Below, piece after piece: positions 1 to 12,647 of a stretch of DNA of 64,000 bases (the stretch's first letter is position 1; each line of letters starts with the position of its first letter). The DNA comes from Tachypleus tridentatus (taxonomy: Eukaryota > Arthropoda > Merostomata > Xiphosura > Limulidae). The notes under the pieces are model-generated. The model worked only from the letters and a program-made list of their open reading frames with translations. It searched no databases and had not been told where the DNA came from. The translations under genes were made by a program, and so were the position numbers. The DNA is taken from NCBI RefSeq assembly GCF_004210375.1, contig NC_134825.1, positions 65,215,558 to 65,279,557 of the forward strand, in the 5' to 3' direction.

Positions 1-1954
1 AATATGATTATTTTTGCAACTGTTACAATCTTGTCAGTATTACTCCACCATCTCATAATTAATATGCTTGATAAACATACAACATCTTTCTAGTTTTTAT
101 TAGCTGCTGTTCCACTCTTTGGAACATAAACTCCAGTTACAAACAACTGAAAAGCTTCCTCACGTCTGTAGCTTTTATCGTAGATGCATTTTTGTTTCAA
201 TATTTAGGTTCTGGTGCGACGCTGAACATTAGTTAATGTTAGCACCTGCACAACTGTCACAGGCAAGAGATGAGATGGATTAATGTCCATTGAAGCCATT
301 AGAGCACCAATAGATCTATTTTTAAAAGAGATATATTTTACATTGTAATATGTGTACGTTTTAGCAGATTCTGGTTTAGATTTCCAACCAACGAAATTGT
401 ATCTTCTGCTGGTTAATAACTACTTTTGTACAATGGTTTGACTTTCTTAGAATTTTACTCGACTTTATATTGAATTCATATCAGCTCAGTTTGTCTCGTT
501 TTTAGTTTAACCTTACTTCAACTTTCATTCATCTTTGTCTACTGTGTTTGTATTCCACGTATATTGTGCTTTTATCTTAATTCTACCCGTTTCTTAAATA
601 CAAAGTCTGATCTCTTCACCTCCCATATACCAAATATTTTGTTTGTCCACATTTGTTTACAGAATCTTCGATCTTCTAGTTTCTTAGTCCGTTTCGTAAA
701 AGTTTTTCCTTGGAATATCTGTATTACCACTTTATATGCAAAACAATATAAAACACAAGTATGGTCATCCGCCATGTTTTCAAACAATGGTGTTTGATAC
801 CGAATTTGTCAAAACGCCCCATAGTATTTGAAATTGACAATCTTATTTTGAATGTCCTATCTATTTATCTATATTATATAATATAGTTATTTATCCGATT
901 AAGAAATGTCATTAATGAAAACAATTTATTGCAAGCTTACAAAACTACTTGAAAAAGTAAGACAGAAATTATGCACACACATATTTTAGTGAAATACCTG
1001 ATACTCTATCAGCGTACGTAATGTCTCAAATTAGAATTAGCCTGAATACATTAATAAAACCAGGGACTTTAGACCTTGAACAATCGCAGTATTTACTAAA
1101 CTATCGACGTTATTACACCCCATTTTCCGATTCACTAAGTGCAAGTAGAGAGAAACAAAGAAGCCCTTGTTTTGTGATAATGCCAAACCACTAAACCAAG
1201 TTAAAACTAAGTTAAGACTACATCTAAATGCCACTAAAGCAGAAAGTTTAATTTCTAAAGTTTCGACTCATGTGCTATAGGAAGCCCAGAAACACAAACT
1301 CTCTCTTCTGGCCCGAAATATAAGGAACGTGATCCTGATAAGGAACCGAAGAAGACTTAGGTGTGCAATCCAGACGCCCCAAAACCTCAAATTATTCGGT
1401 AGCTACAACTATCAGCGACTCAACCTCATTCTACTATAGACCTGTCGACAGTATTTGTTACCTACTTATGTAACTGTGGTGAATCAATACAGGTGAACTT
1501 ATCTTCAAGGAAATCTTAGAAGCACTAAATTAAAGAGCCAATCAGCGTAAAGCTATTATCGTCGAATGCATTATCGTGTACATGTTGAACCTGTAGTCAC
1601 AGACGTTATAAACATCGTAAATAATAATGAAAAAACAACAACAACAAAAACTGGATCGCACAGCTCACGTTACCCAACGCAATAGCAAACACTTCAAAGT
1701 ATACCGAATTCCGAGCTATTATGAAACAATATTTCGTCTATTTTAATTCTTTTTATTAAAAATACACAGTTTTTAAATAAGACAAATTAAAAATAAGTTT
1801 TTACCCTCTATATGTGCATAAGTGATATGTCCTATAAGAGAAGGTTTTAACGCTAGTGTCTGGACATGTTGATCAGCAAGTTTACAATGGTAGTTCATAA
1901 TAAACGTTTTCTTGTATTCAATACAGAATACGTCTAAATGTCGCGAACATTTCC
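1..1954. other. Intergenic, nothing recognised
   Basis: AT-rich with normal CpG frequency. Only short open frames occur and none resembles a known protein. There is an A/C-rich run near 1626-1650. Confidence 0.6.
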
Positions 1955-2093
1955 TAGCCCCAGTGGTTCAGCAGTAACTCTGAAGGATTATAACACTAAA
2001 AACCACGATCAATACGTATGGTGGGTACAGAACAAATAGCTAACTGTTTTGTAGCTTTGTGCTTAACTACAAACAAACCAAACCATTTCGGGA
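1955..2093 (+). mobile_element. tRNA-Val-like SINE, long-tail subtype
   Basis: The head cccagtggttcagcagtaa resembles a box A. A decayed middle follows, then the tail tgtagctttgtgcttaacta with a short CAAA-rich end. It is diverged. Confidence 0.7.
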
Positions 2094-3322
2094 ACAACGC
2101 CCCATTTTGCTACTCAATTCTTATTCAGTTATGTTCCATATATTCGCTTTTAATAACATTACAGGCCAACAACCATTGAATAGCATAAACATAAAACAAA
2201 TAAAAGAGCAATACAGTACTTAAGTTGAGATGAAAAATACCTATCTCGAGAGATTTTTTTTAATACTGATTTATGAATTAGAGTTTTATTCATCTAAATT
2301 GCATTAAAAATATATCTGTAGATTGAAATGACTGTTATATATTAATCATAGTGTTTGGACGTGTTTTACTTTTTTATTAAGTGTGTCAAACTGAGGTTCC
2401 AGATGTGATGCCATAAATATGCTCCTTACTTTCAGCTCTAGGCGCGTTAAGAAAATGACAGACAAATCTTTTGTTCTGTTTAAAGCCAGGATGTTGCTGA
2501 TTGGCCTCTTGTGAATAGTTTAACATTAGAAACAGTCATATCTGAGTTCTAGAGGTTTCTGATCTGGCTGTTTAACCTGGATACACGTGAGGTGCTATTC
2601 AGGTTTTAAGATTACAATTTGTATCATGAAAAAAAAATTACACATCACATATTTGGAACTCCATATATAAGTTCCACTATAACAAATTATTATAACATTT
2701 AAATTGAACTATTTTCTTGAAATTTAATCTCCAGCTTTAAGCCGTAAATGAAACCAGCTCATAATTGAAACTTCAGAAGAGTTTTTTTTATTCAGTGCCA
2801 GTAAATTAACTCAACTTTTAATACTCTCAGTTAAAATCTGTATTTCGTTCCAAGTGGCACAGTCGCATATCTGCGGATTTAAACTCCTAGAAAATTTGTT
2901 CAGCAACAGTATTTCGTGTGGCTTAATAACAGACATGTATATTTCAGCCGCCCTCTAGGGAACACGAAAGAAAATAAAATTACAATAGCAATTGTAAAAG
3001 TCAGTGAAAAATAGTATCTAATTATTTTTCAGAATACATTACCTCGGACTAATAATTTATATTCAAAAGGGAATTTCTGTACTGTATGGTGTAAGTGTTA
3101 AAAGTCAAATTATTTTTTTTATAATTCTGGCGGCTACGTGCTGGATTCCCACAGAGAAGCTTACATTTATTATAAAAATGGTAACAGAAAAATTTAAATG
3201 TATTTATTTTTCTCAGTAAATAAGCAATCTAAACTTAAATTTCGGAAATTTAATTACTATCTTCAAAACTGCCAAAGCCTGCCTACACTATAAAAGTTGG
3301 GAAACGGTTTGAATGAATAACG
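2094..3322. other. Intergenic, nothing recognised
   Basis: AT-rich. No gene or repeat assigned. Confidence 0.5.
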
Positions 3323-3421
3323 ATTTGTTTGAAGCACAATGAGCTATCTGTGCTCTGCCAACCCTAGGTATCGAAAAACGATTTGTAAGGTTATAATTCC
3401 GCACACCTACCACTCTGCCAC
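3323..3421 (-). mobile_element. Decayed tRNA-Val-like SINE
   Basis: It reads on the plus strand as tail (gaagcacaatgagctatctg), middle (tgctctgccaaccctaggtatcg) and a degraded head near 3400-3421. It matches the order of the copies at 21663 and 21401. Confidence 0.65.
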
Positions 3422-4073
3422 ATAAATAAAGAAGAAACTTTATCATAAATGTACAACGTGTCGACAAGATTACGTCATCACACAAGTCGTCTCCAAACTT
3501 TTATTTTCTAAAAAGTGGGTTCCTCATCATCAAAAGTAATTGTTATACTAATAGAATTACTAAATTATATAAAATAGCAATAACATTCACAAAAAAACAT
3601 TCAATCAGCTTTCGAAACAACTCACTAAATGTATCTTATTCAAGTAGGAATTAATAAACTTCATTTTATGGTAAAATAAAAGCCAATGTATTTTATTTGG
3701 TTGTACTAACGTTGCCTTATCGAATTGAGCTGAAAGTGTATCACCTACCTTCAGTGGTTTTATTAATTTTTTCTCTTTTAAATTCTTAGATCGTAGAGAT
3801 GAGTTTAATATTAAAGTACAGAGTGAGTATTTGTTTGTTGTCGTTTTGGAGTACAAATTTGTACAATGACGTTACGTATCGTGTTCGCCAAGGGTATCGA
3901 AACCTGATTCTTAGCCTTTAAATTTAGTACTGTGCTACTTATAGAGGGTCTATGTGAATTATGAGGTTAGTGGATAGAAATATAAAATGTTCTATCTTAT
4001 TTGTCAATTACGTGTAGGTGAAAGCGAATCTGTTATTCAAAATGAGGGAAATTATTAAGCAATGGTACAGGGC

Positions 4074-4349
4074 TTTGTTTTGTTTTAGAATTTCGCGCAA
4101 AGCTACTCGAGGGCTATCTGCGCTAGCCGTCCCTAATTTAGCAGTGTAAGACTAGAGGGAAGGCAGCTAGTCATCACCACCCACCGCCAACTCTTGGGCT
4201 ATTCTTTTACCAACGAATAGTGTGATTGACTGTAACTTTATAACGCCCCCACGGCTGAAAGGGCGAGTATGTTTGGTGCGATTGGGATTCAAGCCTGCGA
4301 TCCTCGGATTACGAGTCGAACGCCTTAACACGCTTGGCTATGCCGGGCC
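4074..4349 (-). mobile_element. tRNA-Thr-like SINE, full length
   Basis: The 3' tail (ttagaatttcgcgcaaagct) comes first on the plus strand. The body (cagtgtaagactagaggg) follows, then the reverse tRNA head with B box, CGT anticodon loop and the terminal gccgggcc. CpGs are largely kept. Confidence 0.93.
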
Positions 4350-4460
4350 TGCTACAGGCCCCTATTAGGACTTATTTCTCGATATTGACGGTTCTTTATT
4401 CTAAAAACAAAACAACTTCTGTTGAGTGTTTTTTTCAAGTTGATTTAACCATACCTGACA

Positions 4461-4820
4461 GCTATAAATGATTATACGTGGTATCGTTGAAATGAACGGT
4501 ATTTTACATGGTAGTTAATATTTTAAACGTGTGAAAATAGATACTAGTAAGTAACAACTATGGTATAGATTATAATTAAAAGAGGCCATATTGTACATAG
4601 CACTTCATATTGTACTACACCTGTAACAGTGTTATACTAATAGCTATGGTATCATTGAAATGAACCGTATTTTACATAGTAATTAATATTCCAAGCTTGT
4701 AACTATGGTGCAGTTGAAACAATATTTGTTCAAGTAGTTGATGATATAAATAGCGTCTCAACCATTACTTTTTCTGTCGTATCTTATATGGCCTGAAGAA
4801 CCCCGTATTGGACGAAAGTC
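4461..4820 (+). repeat. Direct-repeat block with a Penelope-like 'CTGAAGA...GAAA' motif
   Basis: A roughly 50-bp segment (tatcgttgaaatgaacggta then ttttacatggta) near 4480-4525 recurs near 4648-4693. It is followed at 4793-4817 by CTGAAGA, an imperfect stem and CGAAA. This spacing resembles the conserved boxes of hammerhead-type sequences in Penelope-like element repeats. No reverse transcriptase was found here, so the family is uncertain. Confidence 0.35.
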
Positions 4821-5169
4821 CTCATTGGTACTGGATATGATCGATATGTTGTGATTGACATATTATTAGATTCTTCTTTGCTTTTAGCCATAAGTTCTTA
4901 TAACGGTAGTAGCTCCAAGAGCAACAAGGATCCTGAAACATCTTCTCGGTATAAGCTGTTTTTGATGTTGTAGTCTCAATGGTAACTAGAGGGAGTTGCG
5001 AATCTTAATGATGACGTAAATATCAGAAGATTTAATAAGATAGGCCTAGATTATCTATAAAACTATAAAGAAGTGATGTAAAGTTCTAGAACATACGTAG
5101 CTAAACTATAAATACGAGTAATTGTGAACTATGAAGTTTAAAGATAGATGAACCAATCAGTGCGTAGCT

Positions 5170-5790
5170 AATTCAGTTATTTAATGTCATCAAAGAAGGG
5201 CAGCAAGAGGGATGAATCTTTATCCATCCATTCACTCTGGAAATGGTTTCACACTTAGTCTAGTATAAATTCCACGCTACCTTCCTATCATAGTCTGTTT
5301 CTCTACTGATTAATGCTGAATTCTGGAAGTGGATTTGGTAATATCATAGCTGGAGTTGTACATGAATATTCCTCTGTAACAGATGGAAAAGAAGCAGTTT
5401 CCTACCTCATATCTGGTGTTAGATGTTGTTTTAGACTGGAGGTCTTGAGTGGCTGATTTAATAATTCATCTTCCATATGTTTTATTCTGTCACTAATGTT
5501 CTTTTCTCCCTAGTCAATTTTGTCATTACATCCTATCTGCACTTCATTCATGTTTCCCTGCATTTCTTCGAACTTGTTGTTGTGATTTCTCTGTATAATT
5601 TCAATAGTTTCATCGAACTTGTATTCAATAATATTTGTTTCAGTTTTAATTCTTCTTTGAATCAAACTACTTTCATGTTTTCCTGACCTTCTTTTATTTT
5701 TCTCTGTATTTTCTCAATTTTATTTTTATTTTTTGTCTCTCTTCAAATTTTCAACGTTCCGCTCCATCTTATCACAACAATTTTCGTTAT
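5170..5790 (-). pseudogene. Gypsy-like Gag remnant
   Basis: Minus-strand frames show a coiled-coil part (KFEEMQGNMNEVQIG, then GEKNISDRIKHMEDELL), a linker rich in Pro, and YDRKVAWNLYTRLSVKPF. The last resembles the conserved YDGK-x-W-x-x-Y block of arthropod Gypsy-type Gag. Frameshifts and stops interrupt it. Only the early Gag region is present, with no protease or polymerase nearby. Confidence 0.55.
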
Positions 5791-7842
5791 CTCAAGTGAC
5801 TCTTCACTCTCACTATTTGACCATATCATCAACGTCTTCACAGTTCAGGTTCAACCTCAGAAATATTCAGAGCTCTATTTTATTTTCACACACAAAAAAA
5901 GCCTCCCACTTTTGAAATCATTATTATATATGTTCTTTCGCTGGTGGATGCTTAAAAGTTATCTCATAAAAATAGAGCAATTTTCAGTCCACGTAACTAT
6001 AGTAAATTACTTTATTTACTCCTTTAACGTTTCTACAAACTTGAACACTTCTACGCTGCCTTAACTTGCTGTAGGCCTACGTTACAAATGTGGTTAGCTA
6101 ACGTAAAACAAATCATCTTACTTGTATGAAGTAACCGCGATAGCTATTACTTTAATTGATTCATTATTTTGAAATCACTCCACACGCTTCACAGCTATTT
6201 CGTACTTATGATATCGCTTCAAATGTGCTAGAACACTTTACGTCACATTCTTAAAAGTTTTCTGTATATTCTAGGCTTGTATTATTAAATCTTCTCCATT
6301 GTGACTTGCAGTTAACATTTAACATTTAAATTACATTGGATATATATATTTTTACACAGGTACTTTACAGAGTGTTAAGTAGCACAACTGTTTATACGAA
6401 TACATTTTTTTCTTACAGAAAATAAAATGACATTTTAGGAGTTATATCCTTAGTCTATAAGTGATATTAAACGTTTATAATGTGAAATGACCATAGGTTA
6501 AGTAATAAATTTCTCCTCAAGTTTATGTTGTTACTAATTTACATTTTCTGTGATTCGTAATTCTTGTTTTCGACATACAATATTTCGTCTAGCTTCATTT
6601 ACCACATCTTTAAATTCCCATAGAGATAGCTTAAATACTTGTATATTTGAATTTCCAAGGTGAACCGAAGCGAAACATTGAGTGAAAAACAATAACAAAA
6701 ATACACATGGAAAGGCGTGATAAATTCAGATTTTGAAGGTCAAACTTTTAAAGAACTGAGAAGTGGAAAATAGGATTAATATCTTATGAAAAATTATGAG
6801 CGATGCTAATTTTTTTTTTTCTGGTTTATGATCATAGTCAGTTGCCGAATAAAATGTTTGTTTCCCAAGCATGGCAACAAAGACGTTTTCACGCTCGGTC
6901 GTTCTGTCGAGGGTGGAGTTCTTATCACAACCTTATGCACGAGTTGTTCTTACACTACTCTTTTCGTTGAAGCCAAAATTAGTGCCACTACCTTACCTCT
7001 CTTTTGTTTTCAACGAAATGACGGTGAAGTTTAGTCTTGTACTTTCTCATGACTATTGGTTTCGCAACTATCCGGTTTCCTGATGTGAGAAACAAAGCAA
7101 AAAAATTGGAGCTTAGTTCGAAACTAATTACACATGATAAAAATAACATTGTTATGAAAACTGGTTACTACACTGTATTCATGCGTGAAGTGAGTATAAC
7201 GTAAAATAATGAAACCGGTTTTGATGTACGAAAATAGTAAGAACAGATTACGCAGTGCGGCCGAAACCAATTAATATGACGTCTTCGCTCACGTTTCTGT
7301 TAAATTCTAGTTTTCTTTCCAATGTTCTAACGAGCTGTGCTGGTACTTATAAAGATATATGTATCGTTATTACTGTATTAAATACGTTGTTTTGTCTCCC
7401 GTGTCATTCTTCATGTAACTCACAAACTTTCGGTCAGTATTAGAAACTGCCTTCAAGTATTTCAGTTTTCAAACAAGGTAAGATTTAAAGAATATTCGGA
7501 CTCTTTGTTTTACATAACTGTAACGATAATCTAGTGTCAATGTACGAAATTTCATGGCAATAATTTTATGTTATTAAACGAACACGTTTTAATCACGTTC
7601 ATATAAAGGCCACAAAAACATCTTTGTCATAACACATGTAATTAAAACTCACAAAGTTTTAAGGAGTTTGAAAGAACTTAAGCAACGTTTACTTGTAATG
7701 TTACGAAGAGGTGAGGTGTTTGTCGGTGTTACAATCTTGGAAAATCGTCTACTCAAAAGAAAGCTGTGAAATATATAACGTTTAGGTTTGTGTTAGCTTG
7801 ACTTATTAAAAAGGTGTTACTAAAAATAAGTAAGGGGCAGCT
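5791..7842. other. Intergenic, nothing recognised
   Basis: Two overlapping short open frames at 6828-7083 have no recognisable domain or splice support. The rest is AT-rich. Confidence 0.5.
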
Positions 7843-7843
7843 A

Positions 7844-7910
7844 ACCCTTTAGCTTGGTTGGAAGAGCATCGTTTTTCGTTTGAATAGTCAAGGATTCAAA
7901 TCCTACCCAC
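7844..7910 (+). pseudogene. tRNA-like fragment
   Basis: It has an A-box-like agcttggttggaagagc and a B-box-like ggattcaaatcc at tRNA spacing. The anticodon stem does not pair well and the acceptor ends match poorly. It is likely a tRNA pseudogene or the head of an unseen SINE. Confidence 0.4.
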
Positions 7911-8687
7911 GGGAAGCACAAATATTTAAACTATTACAAACCACAGCAATACTTGCTTAGGTGTTAAAGTATCAAGTATTTAGGCTTAATTTTCTTAGTT
8001 GCTTTAAAATTGGTGAACATTTTGCCTGAAGTAACTGAGAATATAAATCTCACTGTCTCAAATTGTGGAATTTAAATTTTTAATTATTCATAAATTTATC
8101 AGATAGGCGGCAGCACGGTTAATGTAAGGATCGCTCGGATTGTTCATCGAAATAGTATTTTAAATACATTCTCAATAGGTCATCAGAACTTTACAATATT
8201 ATATAATGTTTTTTTTATAAAAAAATATATGTAGTGATCCAGTCACAAGTTATTGGAATATCTGTTACTATCACAGCTAAAAGTTTGGATTTCTTTCTTA
8301 TTCATGTCCGGTCCACAGATATAAGTGTTTAAAAGTTTTATTTTGTAATATAACGAAAAAAACAAAACAAAAATCTATTACATTAACAGTATTGCCCGAC
8401 AATTATATATTACATAGTTTTGTATGTAATCTCTGTGAACACAAATATTCTATTACATATTCCATAATTTACAGCGACCTGAAAAAAGGATACGTAAATT
8501 AAATTCAAATGATGTGAAATACATTACATCACCATAATTATTATACCAAAATACGTTATTCACCATAACTTGCAAACATAAAAAATGTTTTATACTTTAA
8601 AAAAATATTATAAATGTTTTAAATGAAATTTTCCAATAATAAATCACTTTGTATTTCATAAAGTTCGACGTCTGTAAATATAGCTGT

Positions 8688-8810
8688 GTCCCTTAGTTGT
8701 ACAGCAGTAAGTCTGAAAACTTATAACGCTAAAATCCGGGGCTCTGTTCCTGCGGTGGACACTGCAAATAGCTCAGTTTGGCTTTGCTACAAAACAAGCA
8801 CACACAAATA
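8688..8810 (+). mobile_element. tRNA-Val-like SINE (first arm of an inverted pair)
   Basis: The head tagttgtacagcagtaagtc and a TTATAACGCTAAAA middle are followed by the tail ggctttgctac and cacaca. Confidence 0.8.
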
Positions 8811-8821
8811 TGTATGTGTAT

Positions 8822-8926
8822 TATACCAAAGCCACATCAGGCTATCTGCTGAGTCCACCGAGGGGAATCAAATCCCTGATTTTAGTGTTGTAACTCTGTA
8901 GACTTACCGCTGTACCAGCGGGAGAC
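8822..8926 (-). mobile_element. tRNA-Val-like SINE inserted in the tail of its neighbour
   Basis: It is in opposite orientation to 8688-8810. An 11-bp target-site duplication, cacacaaatat, lies at 8811-8821 and 8927-8937. The two copies form a tail-to-tail inverted pair that could fold. Confidence 0.88.
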
Positions 8927-9030
8927 CACACAAATATATAATTATACACTATGCTTCGAGTCCTGGTCAGAAATAATTATTATAACAACATTTCTTAATT
9001 CAACTTTTTGATCAATACTTATATCACAGG

Positions 9031-9275
9031 TCGGGTGTGGCCTAGTTGTCAGTGTGCCTGACACTAACTCAATAGGTTTATGGCTCCAAGCCTGTTGCTG
9101 CAAATATGTGATCCAGTCTTTGAAATCATGAACTCTTTATACCAACGACAATCAAATCTCACAACTTAATCAGACAAGTGTAGTCTAAGAGTTGGCGATA
9201 GGTGCTGTAGACTAGCTGTCGTGCTTGTAATCTATCAGTTCAAAGGATGGTTAAGCACAAAGTTATTTGTGTGAA
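9031..9275 (+). mobile_element. Divergent third SINE family
   Basis: The head tcgggtgtggcctagttgtc is box-A-like. The body gtctaagagttggcgatagg is a decayed version of the GAGTTGGCGGTGGGTGG body of the Thr SINE. The tail ends ttaagcacaaagtta. It matches the element at 57552-57770. Confidence 0.6.
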
Positions 9276-10360
9276 AGTGATGAGAGAAACGTAGTCCCAT
9301 ATTGGTTAGAATTTATGGTGTATATGAAATTGTGAATAAAATACAAACAGTTGTGTTTCTTTGATTTCAACTTTATCTTTCTGTCTATATGACAAAATTT
9401 ATTTCAATATTTGTTATAAAAAGGTTCCTTAAAATTAAATAAAATGCAATAGTGAATTAGTTAAATTAATTCCAAATGTGCAGTGATTTTTCTTTTCCAC
9501 TCATTACAGTGATCTGCTAATTTTGTAGCTTTATGCGAACCTAAAGCCAAAAAATTAAAAATCTGTTACAAATTTAATATTCATGGTATAAAACTTAGAA
9601 CCCGTGACATGAACATGGAGGGTGATAAAGAAGGGCGTCGGTTTGCAACAGTAATATGAAATGTGCAGTTCAAAGGAGCGTGACAAGTAATTAAAGAAGT
9701 TTCTGCAATATGGTGTGTATTCAGTAGAATTTACTGTTAACTTCATTTACCGACTTTTAAACTTTTTTTATTTTTAGTTCTTGGAAAGATAACACGAATT
9801 ACACATAGAAAATATTGTTGAAAAAAGAAACGTGTTCTATTGTTAAAAGACATGTGAATGGTCATTTCATTACGGCATCTATTATTATGCAATCGTCGTT
9901 CGTCCCATATCGCATAAGATTTTAAGAATAATTCTCTGTGAAAACATCAAGAAGACTGACCAGTGTCCAAGTTTTTCTAACTTAATTATAATAAGTGCTG
10001 AAACGTTCATATAATTTTTCACATCGAAGTAATTAATAAAAATGTACCTTGAAAGAAAACTGAGAAACTTTTTTGTAACAATGCCATCAAGCGTGTTTCT
10101 TTGTGTTTTTGCTTTATTCAAATATGGGACAAGACACATGTGGCTTCGAAAAATACTTTATTTCGTAAGCTTTTTCACAAACTCAGACAAAAAATTAAGA
10201 TATATAAGGTTTCTGTTTTGTCTGTTGGTCTCAAAATTTCACGAAAAATTGTTCAAGGATTATCTATCCATAGCTTCCATAATCCCGATCTGAAAGGCAA
10301 GCGAAATAGATTTACTGCTATACACTTATTTTAGTATCAACGTTTGTTTCCATTTAATGC
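9276..10360. other. Intergenic, nothing recognised
   Basis: AT-rich. Short overlapping open frames at 9885-10334 occur on both strands and look random. Confidence 0.5.
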
Positions 10361-10978
10361 ATGTAATGTATATTGTTAAATATGTATTGCGCAAGTCCCA
10401 CCTGTTCTTTAAATTTGTAAAATATTCTCAAGAGTAAGAATCAACCACATATGCTTTACAAAAACACTAACATATCTTCCAATACTGTGGGATCAACTAA
10501 ACTTTCTAGAACTTCGCCTAACTATTATAAATCGACACGCTAAGAAACAGTTTAAGTTTATTGTTTGGTCTGTACAGTCAGTAGCTATAATTGCGACAAA
10601 CGCTTATTCATCGGAAAACTACAAATATTTGACCAAGAACGCTTGTAGATTTCGAACATTACAAACTTCAATTAATTAACATCAAACGTTAGTATTTCTA
10701 GAAGGACATCAGATATTTTCGTCGGTAAAAAATGAACTTATAAACCGTGTGAGGCCAACCAAGGATAGAGCTAGCTAGCTTTCCCGTCAAGTGTAACGAT
10801 ATCAACTCAGAATTAAGTTGCTCATTAGGGACCTGGATCGTCGATAAAATACTCAGTTCCAGATCTGATGAAAGACTAAATATTGTTTGTGAGTTTGTAA
10901 ATTTTTTGTGTATAAATCATTATTTATAATAACAGTTACCATAAATTATATTGTTGTTTGTATATTAAAATATATTTC
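10361..10978 (+). repeat. Roughly 620-bp interspersed repeat, copy 1 (possible solo LTR)
   Basis: It aligns with 45945-46581. The first half is diverged but shares gtattgcgcaagtcc, aactttctagaacttcgc and atttcgaacattaca. The last roughly 230 bp, starting ataaaccgtgtgaggccaac, are nearly identical. No protein is encoded. The length suggests a solo LTR, but no clear TG..CA ends or target duplication were found. Confidence 0.7.
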
Positions 10979-11475
10979 TGTTAAGAAAAAAAATATCAAT
11001 CATGTAGACAAACATCATAAACTTAATACACATCGACATTTAATTAACTTCTAAATTAAAATTAAAATTTCCCGCTGTTTGAAATAGTAGCACGTAACAT
11101 AATTAATCGGAGACTCGTTCAAGATAAATTATAAAACATAGCACAAAAAACAGAACAACTATTAATTCTTGACATATCACATTAACGACCTCAATGTGCG
11201 GAACTCTTTCTGCTGGCAACAGACGACAATACACTAACTTTCAGCATCACAGTCCGGACACTTAGGTGTTAGGCCACGCTTGGTCTGTGGTATAAGATAT
11301 CCTACACCAGAGATTATATGTGTTTAACATAGACTTGGTTACGTTTATTATGAATGAGTTTGTATACTATAGTAATGATTTACAAGGGACATTTTCGCTT
11401 CTTTTCGATAAATCTTTCCCGATAAAAAATGATGTATGATTATGAGTTGGATAAAATAGTGAATATGCATACATG

Positions 11476-11748
11476 TTTGTTTTATTGAGTTTCGCGCAAA
11501 GCTACACGAGGGCTATCTGTGCTAGCCGTCCCTAATTTAGCAGTGTAAGACCAGAGGGAAGGTAGCTAGTCATCACCACCCACCGCCAACTCTTGGGCTA
11601 TTCTTTTATCAACAAATAGTAGGATTGACCGTCACATTATAACGCCCCCACGGCTGAAAGGGCGAGCATGTTTGGTACGACGAGAATTCGAACCCACGAC
11701 CCTTAAATTACGAGTCGAACGCCTTAAACCACCTGGCCATGCCGGGCC
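11476..11748 (-). mobile_element. tRNA-Thr-like SINE, full length
   Basis: Complete tail, body and head ending ggccatgccgggcc. CpGs are mostly kept. Confidence 0.93.
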
Positions 11749-11814
11749 ATGTAGACATGTATAGCTTAAACCTAACAGAACTTGCATGGTTTTACACAGA
11801 TTTGAGAGCTCATA

Positions 11815-12110
11815 TATGTCCGTTTGTAAAGTAATTCACAATAAGATTTTCTTAATAAAGTTCACAGACGGAAGACCTCAATGAGTCTTTGTTTACAAAC
11901 GTTCACAAAATTAAGATTTCATTAGGGGATTCTGTTTGGAAAACGTTCACAAAGTAAAAATTTAATAGTTTTCTGTTTGTAAATCGTTCACAAAAACTAA
12001 TGTATTAATAGATGTTTGTTACAACTGCCCGTAAAATGAAAACTCTCACAACCCTTACTTTTCTAAAACTGCTCACAAGACACAAGGTGTGGATTTCTGA
12101 CTTTTGTTCA
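11815..12110. repeat. Degenerate tandem array of a 'gttcacaaa' motif
   Basis: Units of roughly 50-60 bp share a form like tgtaaa..gttcacaaaatta followed by a T/A-rich spacer. Four to five diverged units are visible. Confidence 0.4.
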
Positions 12111-12497
12111 TGACCTGAAAGTTTGGATTCCAGAAGCAGACGTCTCCCTAAAATGAAAATATCAGCAGAACTATAATGTACATAGATTAAACGTTATCCC
12201 AAACTCATTTGCCTCTGATAAATTAACCAATTCATTTATGTTGGTATTCACTCTATCATTACACTATTATAACGCACGTTTCCTATTTATAAACCTCTCA
12301 TTCTTCACGAAAAAAATAGTTTCCAAATATGTAAAAACAGCTTCTTCTTTCCATTTACCACTAAACTGTTTTCTTAGTTTTATAGGGAAGTCTTTTAATT
12401 CAACTTTATGTGTATAAAAGAAAACAGCTAATAGTTTTCCCTACTTTTGATCATCAACTGATTTGGACGAAACGACTAACATTGTTATTTGTCATTT

Positions 12498-12559
12498 TGA
12501 ATTTCGCTCAAAGCTTTGTTTGTTTTGTTTTTGAATTTCGCACAAAGCTACACGAGAGG
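12498..12559 (-). mobile_element. Two truncated Thr-SINE tails
   Basis: gaatttcgctcaaagct and, directly after a TTTG run, gaatttcgcacaaagctaca are two successive tail fragments. They abut the repeat that starts at 12560. Confidence 0.7.
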
Positions 12560-12647
12560 TAAATTTATTCGTCTTTTAACATTTCCTTCAAACTTCCCGT
12601 ACAATGATACTTAATGCTTAGCTGTTTATCACAACTTTTCTGTGTTT
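12560..12647 (-). repeat. 88-bp SINE 3' flank shared with 47991-48071
   Basis: Near-identical sequence (for example tatgcttagc-type core near 12617, atttcctt, tatcacaacttttc) precedes both this SINE and the one at 48072. Since both SINEs are in minus orientation, the shared flank lies just past their 3' ends. Confidence 0.75.
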
